Assembly (NCBI RefSeq): GCF_039543565.1
Contig: NZ_BAABJZ010000107.1
Span: 62,001 to 126,000, forward strand
Length of the DNA: 64,000 bases
Direction of reading: 5' to 3'
Origin: Ferrimonas pelagia
GTDB lineage: Bacteria > Pseudomonadota > Gammaproteobacteria > Enterobacterales > Shewanellaceae
The position numbers and the translations under genes are program-made. This document shows positions 50,574-58,822 of this stretch, piece by piece; position 1 is the stretch's first letter; each line of letters starts with the position of its first letter. Under the pieces are notes generated by a model, which did no database searches, had not been told where the DNA came from, and worked only from the letters and a program-made list of their open reading frames with translations.

Positions 50574-52991
50574 ATGACCAAGCTTGAACCGTTGAGTGGT
50601 TGGCAACGATTGTTGGAAGGCGGGTTGATCCTGACGACGCTGGCGGCATTGTTCACCTTGTTCTCATTGGCGACTTACCATCCGGCAGATCCTGGCTGGA
50701 GCACTGTGGCCTGGGACGGCGATGTGCGCAATGCCATGGGGTTGGTCGGGGCGTGGATCGCCGATGTCTTGTTGTTTGTGTTTGGGATCACGGCATTTGT
50801 GATCCCCTTTGTGGTCGCCATTGTCGGTTGGCTAGCGTTCCATCAGGCCTACCAGCTCACCGAGATCGATTACTTTTCTGTGGGCCTGCGCTTGATCGGC
50901 TTTTTGCTGACGGTATTGAGTTTTGCCACGTTGGCGTCACTTAATGCCGATGATATCCATTATTTCTCTGCCGGTGGCGTTTTAGGTGATGTGATCGCCT
51001 CGGCCATGCTCCCTGTCTTTAATCTGATCGGCACGACTCTTATTCTGCTGTGTTTTATCGCCGCGGGTTTTACCTTGATGACCGGATTAAGCTGGCTGAC
51101 CATCGCCGAGTGGGTGGGCGCCGGAGTGATCGCATTGGTGCTGGCCCTGGCCCGATTGCCACAGCGGCTAAGTGAAGCGCGGGAAGACAGCGAGGATACC
51201 CGTGGCTTTATGGAGGTGTTCGAGCGATTCAAGGCACCCAAACCGCAGCAAAACGAGCCAACCAGTGATGACGTCGCTTTGGCACCGCGCGGCAATGATG
51301 CCTCACAGCAGCATGAGCCCGCCCCGCCAGCAACGTCGGAGCGGGTCGAACCATCGGTTGGCGCGGTCGAGCCGGTGCTGACGCCGCCTTGGCAGGCCGA
51401 CGATATCGAGCAAAATACGCTCGAGCCTTATCTCGAACAAGCGGTCAATCAGGCGCGCCAACGTCAGGGCAAGGCTCCGATCGTCCCAGCTGCTGCCGTG
51501 ACCCCCATGCCAACCTTGGAGCTGCTTGATCGTCCCAACAAATCGGAGGACCCCATCAGTCGTGAAGAGCTGGATGGGATAGGCCGGTTGGTCGAGGCCA
51601 AACTGAAGGATTTTAATATCGACGCGACGGTCGTGGATGTGCATCCAGGGCCGGTGATCACGCGATTCGAACTTGATCTCGCTCCTGGGGTCAAAGTCTC
51701 CAAGATCACGAACTTAGCCAAAGATCTGGCACGGGCGCTGTCCGCCGTGAGTGTGCGCGTGGTTGAGGTGATCCCGGGGAAATCGGTGATCGGACTTGAG
51801 TTGCCGAATAAACATCGCGAGATCGTGTATCTGCGCGATGTGTTTGCATCACCCAACTTTGCCGCTTCTGCGTCGAATCTCACCATGGTGTTGGGACAGG
51901 ATATCTCCGGGCAAGCCGTGGTGGTGGATCTCGCCAAAATGCCCCATTTGCTGGTCGCCGGTACCACGGGCTCGGGCAAGTCGGTGGGGGTCAATGTGAT
52001 GATCCTCAGCCTACTGTATAAATCGACGCCCGAAGATGTGCGGATGATCATGATCGATCCCAAGATGTTGGAGCTGTCGGTGTATGAGGGGATCCCTCAT
52101 CTGCTCTGCGAAGTGGTGACCGACATGAAAGAGGCGTCCAATGCGCTACGTTGGTGCGTCGGCGAGATGGAACGACGGTACAAGTTGATGTCGGCGTTGG
52201 GCGTGCGCAACCTGAAGGGTTACAACGCCAAGATCCTCGAGGCGCAAGAGCGCGGTGAGCCGTTATTGGATCCGCTGTGGAAACCGGAGCAGGGCATGGA
52301 AAGCCAAGCGCCGGCGCTGGGTAAGCTGCCCTCGATCGTGGTGGTGGTGGACGAGTTTGCCGACATGATGATGATCGTCGGCAAGAAGGTGGAAGAGCTG
52401 ATCGCCCGCATTGCACAAAAGGCGCGGGCGGCGGGGATCCACCTGATCCTAGCCACGCAGCGGCCGTCTGTGGATGTGATCACCGGATTGATCAAGGCGA
52501 ATATCCCAACCCGGATCGCCTTTCAGGTCTCCAGCCGGGTGGACTCGAGAACCATTTTGGACCAACAAGGGGCCGAACAGCTACTCGGGCAGGGGGACAT
52601 GTTGTACCTGCCACCGGGCACCGGCGTACCGATCCGGGTGCACGGCGCCTTTGTCGATGATCATGAGGTGCATAAAGTGGTGGCGGATTGGAGTACCCGT
52701 GCTAAGCCTCAGTATGTCGATGAGATCCTCTCCGGTGAGAGTGGCGGTGAGATGGTGCTCTTGCCCGGAGAGAATGGTGACAGCGACAGCGAAAAGGATC
52801 CGCTGTATGACGAAGCCGTACAGTTTGTGATTGAATCACGGCGCGCCTCGATCTCGAGTGTGCAACGTAAATTGAAGATCGGTTACAACCGAGCCGCCCG
52901 CTTAGTCGAGCAAATGCAAGAAAGCGGCTTGGTCAGTGCCCCAGGGCATAACGGTAATCGAGAAGTTTTGGTACCAGGACCAACAAATTGA
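50574..52991 (+). CDS. ftsK: FtsK, DNA translocase of cell division
   Basis: An 805-residue septal DNA pump. Four membrane segments (residues 15-180), a short Pro/Gln linker (about 200-320), then the RecA-like motor with Walker A GTTGSGKSVG near residue 467 and Walker B VVVVDEFADM near 590, and a gamma winged helix that reads KOPS (ASISSVQRKLKIGYNRAARL). The linker is far shorter than in E. coli (1329 residues in all). ATG 50574 is chosen; TTG 50556 and 50568 are alternatives. The stop overlaps lolA. Confidence 0.94.
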   Translation: MTKLEPLSGWQRLLEGGLILTTLAALFTLFSLATYHPADPGWSTVAWDGDVRNAMGLVGAWIADVLLFVFGITAFVIPFVVAIVGWLAFHQAYQLTEIDYFSVGLRLIGFLLTVLSFATLASLNADDIHYFSAGGVLGDVIASAMLPVFNLIGTTLILLCFIAAGFTLMTGLSWLTIAEWVGAGVIALVLALARLPQRLSEAREDSEDTRGFMEVFERFKAPKPQQNEPTSDDVALAPRGNDASQQHEPAPPATSERVEPSVGAVEPVLTPPWQADDIEQNTLEPYLEQAVNQARQRQGKAPIVPAAAVTPMPTLELLDRPNKSEDPISREELDGIGRLVEAKLKDFNIDATVVDVHPGPVITRFELDLAPGVKVSKITNLAKDLARALSAVSVRVVEVIPGKSVIGLELPNKHREIVYLRDVFASPNFAASASNLTMVLGQDISGQAVVVDLAKMPHLLVAGTTGSGKSVGVNVMILSLLYKSTPEDVRMIMIDPKMLELSVYEGIPHLLCEVVTDMKEASNALRWCVGEMERRYKLMSALGVRNLKGYNAKILEAQERGEPLLDPLWKPEQGMESQAPALGKLPSIVVVVDEFADMMMIVGKKVEELIARIAQKARAAGIHLILATQRPSVDVITGLIKANIPTRIAFQVSSRVDSRTILDQQGAEQLLGQGDMLYLPPGTGVPIRVHGAFVDDHEVHKVVADWSTRAKPQYVDEILSGESGGEMVLLPGENGDSDSEKDPLYDEAVQFVIESRRASISSVQRKLKIGYNRAARLVEQMQESGLVSAPGHNGNREVLVPGPTN

Positions 52992-53596
52992 TGAAAAAGA
53001 TCTGTGCTGCGCTGTTAATAAGCAGCGGCATTCCGTTCGCGATGGCGCAAGCGGATGACACCGACGTGCTCAAACTGAGATTGGCACAACTGCCACAGTT
53101 TGAGGCTCAGTTTAACCAGCAAGCGTTCGACTTTGATAACAATCTGGTGCAGCAAAGCGCTGGACACGTTGCACTGCAGGCGCCCTTGAAGTTTGTCTGG
53201 GAGCAGCGGGATCCCGAGCCACTTCAGCTGATCTCCGATGGCGAAGCGGTGTGGTTTTACGATCCCTATGTTGAACAGGTGACGGTGAGCAACGTGGATG
53301 ATGCGATCAGCCAGACACCATTGTCCCTGTTGTCGTCTCAGGATCCGGCGATCTGGGCTCGATGGAATGTGGTGCAAGCCCAAGAGTGCTTCACCCTGAC
53401 CGATACTCAGGCGAGTGATGTCCAGATGCAGGTCTGCTTTAACGATGAGGTGATCTCCAAGCTGCAGTTGGTGGATGCACAGGGCACGCGAACCACCATG
53501 TTACTGACGGACTTCACCACCGAGCTGGCCCAGTCCAGCCAGTTCCATTTCACGCCACCGGAAGGCACCTATATCGACGATCAGCGCCATCAATGA
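52991..53596 (+). CDS. lolA: LolA, periplasmic lipoprotein carrier
   Basis: A 201-residue protein with a signal peptide (ending MAQA), E. coli LolA 203. It carries lipoproteins from LolCDE to LolB. The middle region KFVWEQRDPEPLQLISDGEAVWFYDP is diagnostic. ATG 52991 overlaps the ftsK stop by one base (TGATG), and the stop overlaps rarA as ATGA, so translation is coupled. Confidence 0.94.
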   Translation: MKKICAALLISSGIPFAMAQADDTDVLKLRLAQLPQFEAQFNQQAFDFDNNLVQQSAGHVALQAPLKFVWEQRDPEPLQLISDGEAVWFYDPYVEQVTVSNVDDAISQTPLSLLSSQDPAIWARWNVVQAQECFTLTDTQASDVQMQVCFNDEVISKLQLVDAQGTRTTMLLTDFTTELAQSSQFHFTPPEGTYIDDQRHQ

Positions 53597-54921
53597 GCAG
53601 CTTAAGCTTTAATTTTGGCCCGGACTTTCGCCCACTGGCGGCGAGGATGCGGCCGAGGGATCTGCAGGAGTACATTGGCCAAAGTCATCTGTTGGCACCG
53701 GGAAAACCACTACGGCAAGCTTTGGAAGCGGGCCGGGCGCATTCGATGTTGTTGTGGGGGCCGCCAGGCACCGGCAAAACCACTTTGGCTGAGCTGGTTG
53801 CCAGCCACTGTAACGCGCATGTGGAGCGGATCTCGGCGGTCACCTCAGGTGTAAAGGAGATCCGAGCCTCCATCGAGAAGGCCAAGGAGATCGCTCAGAC
53901 CCACGGACGGCAAACCCTGTTGTTCGTGGATGAGGTACATCGCTTTAATAAGAGTCAGCAGGACGCCTTCTTGCCTCATATTGAGGATGGCACGGTGATC
54001 TTCATCGGGGCGACGACGGAGAACCCTTCGTTTGAGATCAACAACGCACTGTTATCTCGTGCGCGTGTCCACCTGATCAAACGGTTAACCCATGAAGAGA
54101 TCGGCCAGATCTTGGCGCAAGCCATGGCTGATCCGCAGCGGGGATTTGGCAAAACTGAGCTGGTGCTGCCAACAGAGGTTGAGGATGCCTTGGCACGACA
54201 TGTTGACGGTGACGCGCGTCGGGCGCTCAATTTACTGGAATTGATGGCCGAACTGTGTGGCAACGGCGAGATGACGTTGGAGCACCTGGCGGAGGTTGCA
54301 GGCGAGCCGGTCGCACGGTTTGATAATAAGGGGGATCAATTTTACGATCTGATCTCCGCCGTGCATAAGTCGGTCCGCGGCAGTGATCCCGATGCAGCGC
54401 TGTACTGGTATGCACGGATCTTGGCCGGTGGCGGCGATCCCCTCTATGTCGCTCGACGATTGCTGGCGATCGCCTCTGAGGATGTCGGCAATGCCGATCC
54501 GCGCGGCATGGACGTGGCCCTGAATGCCTGGGATTGTTTTCATCGTGTCGGCCCTGCAGAAGGAGAGCGCGCGATCGCTCAGGCGTTGGTCTACCTGGCC
54601 TGCGCACCGAAGAGCAATGCGGTTTACCGGGCGTTTTCGGCGGCTAAACAGTTGGCCCGAGATACGGCGGATCTGGATGTGCCGGTGCATTTGAGAAACG
54701 CACCGACGGCCCTGCTGAAGTCGATGGGGCATGGTGATGACTATCGTTACGCTCATGACGAGCCGGGTGCATACGCGGCCGGGGAGGTGTATCTGCCCCC
54801 ATCGCTGCAAGGAACTCGGCTTTATCAGCCGACTGAACGTGGCCTGGAGAAAAAAATCTCTGAAAAATTAAGATATTTGAGTCACCTCAATCAAACGAGC
54901 GAGAAAAAAAGGTATGAATAA
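53593..54921 (+). CDS. rarA: RarA (MgsA), replication-associated recombination ATPase
   Basis: A 442-residue AAA+ clamp-loader-like protein (E. coli 447) that acts at stalled forks. Walker A is GPPGTGKTT near residue 55, Walker B is FVDEVHRFNKSQQDAFLPH, and RPRDLQEYIGQSHLL starts the AAA domain. It overlaps lolA by 4 bp and crcB by 8 bp. Operon order ftsK-lolA-rarA-serS is as in E. coli, with crcB added. Confidence 0.96.
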   Translation: MSSLSFNFGPDFRPLAARMRPRDLQEYIGQSHLLAPGKPLRQALEAGRAHSMLLWGPPGTGKTTLAELVASHCNAHVERISAVTSGVKEIRASIEKAKEIAQTHGRQTLLFVDEVHRFNKSQQDAFLPHIEDGTVIFIGATTENPSFEINNALLSRARVHLIKRLTHEEIGQILAQAMADPQRGFGKTELVLPTEVEDALARHVDGDARRALNLLELMAELCGNGEMTLEHLAEVAGEPVARFDNKGDQFYDLISAVHKSVRGSDPDAALYWYARILAGGGDPLYVARRLLAIASEDVGNADPRGMDVALNAWDCFHRVGPAEGERAIAQALVYLACAPKSNAVYRAFSAAKQLARDTADLDVPVHLRNAPTALLKSMGHGDDYRYAHDEPGAYAAGEVYLPPSLQGTRLYQPTERGLEKKISEKLRYLSHLNQTSEKKRYE

Positions 54922-55288
54922 CCTGCTTGCGGTCGCCTGTGGCGGCGCAATCGGTGCAACAATGCGCTACGGGGTATCAATTCTTGCGATCCGCCTATTC
55001 GGAACAGGCTTTCCGTTTGGTACACTGCTGGTTAATTGCGTAGGCTCTTTTGCGATGGGTTATCTGTATGCCCTGACCATGATGGCTTCTCTGTCTCCTG
55101 GGTTAAAAGCCTTTATCGGAGTCGGGATGCTGGGAGCCTTGACCACCTTTTCCACTTTTTCCAATGAAACTGTATTGATGATGCAGAGCGGTGAGTGGAT
55201 AAAGGCCCTGATGAACGTGTTGTTGAACGTGACGCTGTGCCTCGGCATGGTGTATCTCGGTCAACAACTGGTCACTTCACACAGCTGA
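54914..55288 (+). CDS. crcB: CrcB (Fluc), fluoride ion channel
   Basis: A 124-residue four-span inner-membrane protein that forms dimeric fluoride channels. The family motif GMLGALTTFSTFSNE lies near residue 75, and LVNCVGSF near 38 holds the pore Asn. Its start overlaps rarA by 8 bp. It is the last intact gene before the inserted element, and it ends 13 bp before the serS stub, so serS was formerly its operon neighbour. Confidence 0.94.
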   Translation: MNNLLAVACGGAIGATMRYGVSILAIRLFGTGFPFGTLLVNCVGSFAMGYLYALTMMASLSPGLKAFIGVGMLGALTTFSTFSNETVLMMQSGEWIKALMNVLLNVTLCLGMVYLGQQLVTSHS

Positions 55289-55292
55289 TAAA

Positions 55293-55330
55293 AAGAGCGA
55301 TATGTTAGACAGCAAATTCCTGCGCGCCGA
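55293..55330 (+). repeat. attL: left copy of the 38-bp direct repeat
   Basis: The 38 bases containing AAGAGCGAT, the serS ATG and its first codons are identical to 62660-62697. The similarity continues for about 16 more bases with changes only at third codon positions (GAA/GAG, ACC/ACT, GCT/GCC). It marks the left end of the inserted element. Confidence 0.93.
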
Positions 55331-55367
55331 ACTGGCGCAAACCGCTGTTAACGTTGAGATTTTCTAA
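55302..55367 (+). pseudogene. serS: serS 5' stub left by insertion
   Basis: ATG 55302 begins 15 codons of genuine SerS (MLDSKFLRAELAQTA), then the frame enters element sequence and stops at TAA 55365 after 21 residues. Its ribosome binding site and the crcB-operon transcript are intact, so the stub is probably still translated as a short peptide. Confidence 0.88.
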
Positions 55368-55406
55368 CTGTGTCCGTTCGCGGGAGTATACGCACTCGCT
55401 CAGCCG

Positions 55407-55434
55407 GGTACAAGATAGGTACAAAACTGGTACA
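55407..55434 (+). repeat. Left arm sites: three GGTACA repeats 11 bp apart
   Basis: GGTACA begins at 55407, 55418 and 55429, each 11 bp apart, about one helical turn. The same hexamer at the same spacing occurs at the right end. The best explanation is integrase arm-type binding sites. Confidence 0.6.
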
Positions 55435-55525
55435 GCTTTGTGCGCTCTATAGCACCTCGTCGTGAGCTAGAATTTGCCGGTCGACGAAGCCTCAGTTCTA
55501 CATGCAATTTTCATTTGGTGTACAC

Positions 55526-55768
55526 ATGGAAAACTATGAAAACCTGAGCAAGATGACACTGGATGAGCTGAAGGGAAAGTATGATGCTCTATCCGGCAAT
55601 ACCGTTCCTGGGTTGAGTTTCTATAGAGAAGAAATCGCCCGGAGAGAGTCATCTGAGCAAAGCACCGAAATGCACAGAATGACGAAGAGCATGAAAAACA
55701 TGACGGCCGCAATATTAGTCATGACTGTTGTGAATGTGTTTGCTGTCATTGTTCAGTTTTGGCACTGA
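55526..55768 (+). CDS. Small membrane protein of the element
   Basis: An 80-residue protein from ATG 55526 (MENYENLSKMTLDELKGKYD); an in-frame ATG at 55502 would add eight residues. The N-terminal half is a charged, possibly coiled helix; the C-terminal 22 residues (MTAAILVMTVVNVFAVIVQF) form one membrane segment near the end. No family is recognised. It is the only plus-strand gene in the left half and lies just inside the left end, a place where cargo or superinfection genes are often found. Confidence 0.5.
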   Translation: MENYENLSKMTLDELKGKYDALSGNTVPGLSFYREEIARRESSEQSTEMHRMTKSMKNMTAAILVMTVVNVFAVIVQFWH

Positions 55769-56010
55769 AACTCGACACTGCTTTGACTCAGGTAGCCGTA
55801 GTTAAGCCGCGTTACCACATTTATGGGGCATAGTCGTTCACAGGTGTTACCCCTTTAGTCCTTCCTTTCAAGTCTCCGCACAGTTGCTCCACAGTTTCGA
55901 ATGTATGAGAGCAGAGCAATCTCAATCAATACCAAAACCAACAGATACCAGTTGGACGAAGGAGACATCCCAGAAGGGTTGCTTTGGTATCTATTGGTTT
56001 AAGTACTGGC
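55769..56010. other. Non-coding spacer in the element
   Basis: 242 bp with no supported gene. The right part is A-rich with GAACCA/TTGGTT-like repeats (CCAAAACCAACAGATACCA and TATCTATTGGTTTAAG), which could form a weak hairpin after the minus-strand operon. Confidence 0.4.
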
Positions 56011-56259
56011 TTATGCCTCTGGCGGTGGCTCCGGCGGGACATACCCCAGTGCCATAGCTACGCCGAGGAAATAGTCCTGCAGCTCACTCTCGGCAGCGTC
56101 GGATAGTGCAGAGCTGTTCAGGCCCTTGGTCAGTACGCTCTCGACTGCGGTGGCAATGCCTGCGGCAGCGTACAGCCCTTGGTCGAATGGGTCTTGCAGG
56201 GCTGCTGCAGTACGCAGCTTCTCGCGCTCTTGTTTCAGTTCTTGGATGTTCAGGGACAT
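56011..56259 (-). CDS. Small element protein, operon gene 6
   Basis: An 82-residue acidic protein (MSLNIQELKQEREKLRTAAA) with an N-terminal helix and a Pro-rich end (PPEPPPEA). TAAGGAGG, where the TAA is the stop of the previous gene, gives a strong ribosome binding site. No family recognised. It is the last gene of a six-gene minus-strand operon. Confidence 0.7.
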   Translation of the reverse strand: MSLNIQELKQEREKLRTAAALQDPFDQGLYAAAGIATAVESVLTKGLNSSALSDAAESELQDYFLGVAMALGYVPPEPPPEA

Positions 56260-56268
56260 ACGTCCTCC

Positions 56269-56877
56269 TTAGTGTTGTTGTGGTTCGGTTTGGTTTGCGG
56301 CCAAGGTATTGGCTTTGCGGTGCTCCCGGCGAAGCATGCGCAGAATGGCGTCTTCGGTCGGTGAGTCTGGAGTAAGCACGGTCTGCTTGAGCTGTTGGTG
56401 CTCCTTTACCAGTTCGGTAATACCTGCGGCGTGCTGGCGTACTTTCTTGCGCTGCAGTTCGATGCTGTCATGCTGGGCCAGCAGTTCGTCACAGACCTCG
56501 GCACCACTTGCCAGCAGGTCTCGCAGGGCTTCGAGCTGGCTACGCTGGTTCCGGATTGTGCTGATGTTCGTCTGCAGGTCACCCCGGCTCAGGATGCCGC
56601 GAACGGCTGGCAGGCTATCCAGTGCGTCGAATGCCTTGGCTGTCATGATGGTTGGCACCTGCGGGGTGTACCGTTGGCGCTGTGCAATCTCTGCCTCAAT
56701 GCTCTGCAGCTCTTGCAGGTCAAGGTCGTACTGCTCGACGTCCAAGCGTTCGAAGTAATCGAGGCGTTGCTCAACTCGGGCCTGTGCTTCGGCTTCTGCC
56801 TTGGCGCGAGCTGAAACGATGGTCTGCGCGGTAGCGCCGGGGGTGTCAGAGCGTTGGCTCATTCCTGTTACTGCCAT
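56269..56877 (-). CDS. Coiled-coil element protein, operon gene 5
   Basis: A 202-residue protein from ATG 56877, preceded by AGGAG. Residues 25-75 (Ala/Glu-rich, EAQARVEQRLDYFERLDVEQ) and 95-160 (heptad-like, Leu/Gln-rich) are predicted coiled coils. No membrane segment or signal. The start lies 1 bp after the stop of the preceding small gene (TGATATG). No family is recognised; a structural or scaffold role would be inference. Confidence 0.7.
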   Translation of the reverse strand: MAVTGMSQRSDTPGATAQTIVSARAKAEAEAQARVEQRLDYFERLDVEQYDLDLQELQSIEAEIAQRQRYTPQVPTIMTAKAFDALDSLPAVRGILSRGDLQTNISTIRNQRSQLEALRDLLASGAEVCDELLAQHDSIELQRKKVRQHAAGITELVKEHQQLKQTVLTPDSPTEDAILRMLRREHRKANTLAANQTEPQQH

Positions 56878-56878
56878 A

Positions 56879-57049
56879 TCACTGGTCTCCTGGTAGTTCG
56901 TGTGAAGGGGTATCGGTCGGGGTGTCCGGTACGGGCGTGAGCAGTTCCGCAACGAGCAGCTGCTCCTCCTCGGTCCGGCATGCTTCCAGCGCCTCGGCTA
57001 ACTTGATTGCATCCGTCCAAGTGTCCGGGTTCAGCTTGGCGGCAGGCAT
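56879..57049 (-). CDS. 56-residue element protein, operon gene 4
   Basis: A short frame between its neighbours. ATG 57049 overlaps the stop of the preceding gene (TGATG), and its stop is 1 bp before the next start. It encodes an acidic peptide (MPAAKLNPDTWTDAIKLAEA) ending in a Pro/Thr-rich tail. The tight coupling on both sides supports it as a real gene. Family unknown. Confidence 0.6.
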   Translation of the reverse strand: MPAAKLNPDTWTDAIKLAEALEACRTEEEQLLVAELLTPVPDTPTDTPSHELPGDQ

Positions 57050-57261
57050 CAGTACATACCTCCGTGTTGCCGACGCAGCTCTGCGTACGCCTTGCCCGAG
57101 GGCAGGTTGTGCCGCATCGGCTTGCCCTGATGGATTCTGTCAGCGTTCAGCTCAGCTCGGCGGATAGCCTGCTGTTGTTGCATCTCGGTTTGCCCTCGGA
57201 GCATCAACTCGGCGATGCTGCAATCTGGGTCGTGCGTTAGTACTTCTTCGTAGTGCTTCAT
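57049..57261 (-). CDS. 70-residue element protein, operon gene 3
   Basis: A basic, Gln/Arg-rich protein (MKHYEEVLTHDPDCSIAELM, then QQQQAIRRAELNADRIHQGK) with GGAGAAA before the ATG. It lies 16 bp after gene 2. No family recognised. Confidence 0.6.
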   Translation of the reverse strand: MKHYEEVLTHDPDCSIAELMLRGQTEMQQQQAIRRAELNADRIHQGKPMRHNLPSGKAYAELRRQHGGMY

Positions 57262-57277
57262 GGTCTTTCTCCAGGTG

Positions 57278-57616
57278 TCAGAGTGTGGTGTGTTGGTACT
57301 GTGAGTCCGGCAGCCAACCGGCTTTCAGGACCGCTGCGGTGTCAATGCGCTTTACTCGCAGTCCGCGTTGCAGTTGACTGAGCTTTGTTGCAGCATGCAT
57401 GCGGTGCTGGCGTTGCGTACTGGCGTCAGCCTTGGCGCGTTTCGTTGCTTCCCGACTCTGCGTGAGGTTTCCGCTGAGGGAGCGAATGCGGATGCCACGA
57501 GTCTTGAGCTCGGCCTTGGCCTCTAGGAGCTTGCGCTCTAGCTCGGCAATCTTCTTGGCCTTGTCTTCGTGGTCAATCAGGGCTTGCACAGCCCCAATCA
57601 GGTCGTCTTTTGACAT
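57278..57616 (-). CDS. Coiled-coil element protein, operon gene 2
   Basis: A 112-residue protein from ATG 57616 with AGGAG placed inside the end of the preceding gene, overlapping it by 19 bp. Residues 15-65 (DHEDKAKKIAELERKLLEAK ...) are a strong coiled coil, and the basic middle (RGLRVKRID) may bind nucleic acid. No family recognised. Confidence 0.65.
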   Translation of the reverse strand: MSKDDLIGAVQALIDHEDKAKKIAELERKLLEAKAELKTRGIRIRSLSGNLTQSREATKRAKADASTQRQHRMHAATKLSQLQRGLRVKRIDTAAVLKAGWLPDSQYQHTTL

Positions 57617-57885
57617 TCTGTTTGCTCCTGTTCTTTCTTCTGTTGTGGTTGTTCCCAACCGGTATGCGCACCGGCTCTGGCTGCTCTGAGGTGCGGGGTT
57701 TCGTCGGCGAGCTTGAGCAAGTCTCTCAACTGCATGTCGCCAGTCTGGAAGGCAAGGACGCCCATCAAGTGGAAGTCGTCATAGATGCAGCGCTTTGCTC
57801 TTTGCTCGGCGCGCTGGTACTTCTGGCGAAGTGTCATACCGTTCGGAAACGGGACGTCGAGCATACTGATTCGGGGTTTGGGCAT
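57598..57885 (-). CDS. Small element protein, operon gene 1
   Basis: A 95-residue protein from ATG 57885 with AAGGAG before it. The N-terminal 65 residues are ordered (MTLRQKYQRAEQRAKRCIYD, then AFQTGDMQLRDLLKLADETP), and the tail is Gln/Glu/Lys-rich. It is the first gene of the operon and follows a hairpin. No family recognised. Confidence 0.65.
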   Translation of the reverse strand: MPKPRISMLDVPFPNGMTLRQKYQRAEQRAKRCIYDDFHLMGVLAFQTGDMQLRDLLKLADETPHLRAARAGAHTGWEQPQQKKEQEQTECQKTT

Positions 57886-57910
57886 ACTGACTCCTTAAAA
57901 TTCAGGTACT

Positions 57911-57938
57911 AAAAAGCCACCGCTGAGGGTGGCTGCTT
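57911..57938 (-). terminator. Terminator/attenuator before the small-gene operon
   Basis: On the minus strand AGCCACC-CTCAGC-GGTGGCT is followed by TTTTTAG. It lies only 25 bp before the first gene of the operon, so it either ends the HTH gene transcript or attenuates the operon. Confidence 0.7.
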
Positions 57939-57956
57939 ATGCTGGTGGGACAAGGG

Positions 57957-57975
57957 TGGGACATTGAATGTCCCA
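57957..57975. promoter_or_regulatory. Perfect palindrome, candidate operator
   Basis: TGGGACATTGAATGTCCCA is a 19-bp perfect palindrome with a 1-base centre. A further half-site TGGGACA lies 11 bp to its left at 57946. It stands between the HTH gene and the six-gene operon. Confidence 0.55.
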
Positions 57976-57994
57976 TAAAATGCCCTATTCTCCT

Positions 57995-58008
57995 TATGTA
58001 TATACATA
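57995..58008. promoter_or_regulatory. AT-rich palindrome
   Basis: TATGTATATACATA is a perfect 14-bp palindrome just after the HTH gene stop. It could be part of a promoter or operator for the downstream operon. Confidence 0.4.
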
Positions 58009-58024
58009 CATAGAGAAGAACTGG

Positions 58025-58822
58025 TTAGCTGTTCAGGTAGCGACTAATGGTCTTCCTGTTAACCTTTAGATGCTCAGCGATACGATTAACGGCCCAGCCC
58101 TGAGACTTCAGAGCGATAGCTTGCGCCTTTCGCTCTGCTGCCTGACCACCCGCTGATACAACGTCACCCTCAACGGTACCCATACGAGCCTCAAGCTCAG
58201 CGATACGCTGCTCTGCTTCCCGTTGTCGTGCCTCCATAGCATTGAACTTGTCGATGATGCTTTTACGTTGGGCGAGTTTATTCAGTGCTGAGTTCATAGT
58301 GCTGTTGATAACGTCGGCTTTGTCTGAGCGGGTCATGATTCCTAGTCTCTTGGCGTCTTGTTGGGTGCAGTGCTGTTCGGTTTCATTCAGAGCACGTTTA
58401 ATCCGTCCCCTGTGCTGCTTGTGCTTAATCTTGGATACCCACTCGGGGCAACGCTCGAACTTCTTAATGCAGGCGTTCATAGCCTCGCTTGCGGTCAGTC
58501 CGTCGAGCACTTCGGAGACCATGAACGTGACCTCATCTTGAGTGAAGCGTTCAACCTTGTAGCCAATGCGTTTCAGTTCAGCAACTAGCTCCCGTTGTGC
58601 TTCTTTTTGTTTCAGGTAGCACCGACGGGCTGCATCTTGCGGTGCGCTGCCATCGACACCAGTAGCGGTGATGCCGCAGGCACGGTTAACTACTTCGGTA
58701 CTGACGCCGTATTGTTTGGCGATGAAAGCAATATCCGGTTTCATGGCGTACAGGTTGCGCATGCTCGCAGCGTACGGGTGCTCTTTGGAGTGTTCGTTCT
58801 GGGTTGTCTGTTCAGCCTGCAT
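58025..58822 (-). CDS. Element HTH protein, probable regulator or replication factor
   Basis: A 265-residue protein from ATG 58822 with a very good AGGAGGAACA before it. The C-terminal 30 residues (LKSQGWAVNRIAEHLKVNRK ...) are a resolvase-type helix-turn-helix. Residues 180-225 form a coiled coil (RQREAEQRIAELEARM). The N-terminal part has a second possible HTH (FIAKQYGVSTEVVNRACG). No enzyme motif is seen. It lies between the operon palindromes and the repeat cluster, so autoregulation or origin binding is possible. Confidence 0.65.
   Translation of the reverse strand: MQAEQTTQNEHSKEHPYAASMRNLYAMKPDIAFIAKQYGVSTEVVNRACGITATGVDGSAPQDAARRCYLKQKEAQRELVAELKRIGYKVERFTQDEVTFMVSEVLDGLTASEAMNACIKKFERCPEWVSKIKHKQHRGRIKRALNETEQHCTQQDAKRLGIMTRSDKADVINSTMNSALNKLAQRKSIIDKFNAMEARQREAEQRIAELEARMGTVEGDVVSAGGQAAERKAQAIALKSQGWAVNRIAEHLKVNRKTISRYLNS

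Noticed and set aside
54914..55288. Fluoride riboswitch ahead of crcB
   Set aside because: crcB overlaps rarA by 8 bp inside the operon, leaving no leader where a riboswitch could fold.
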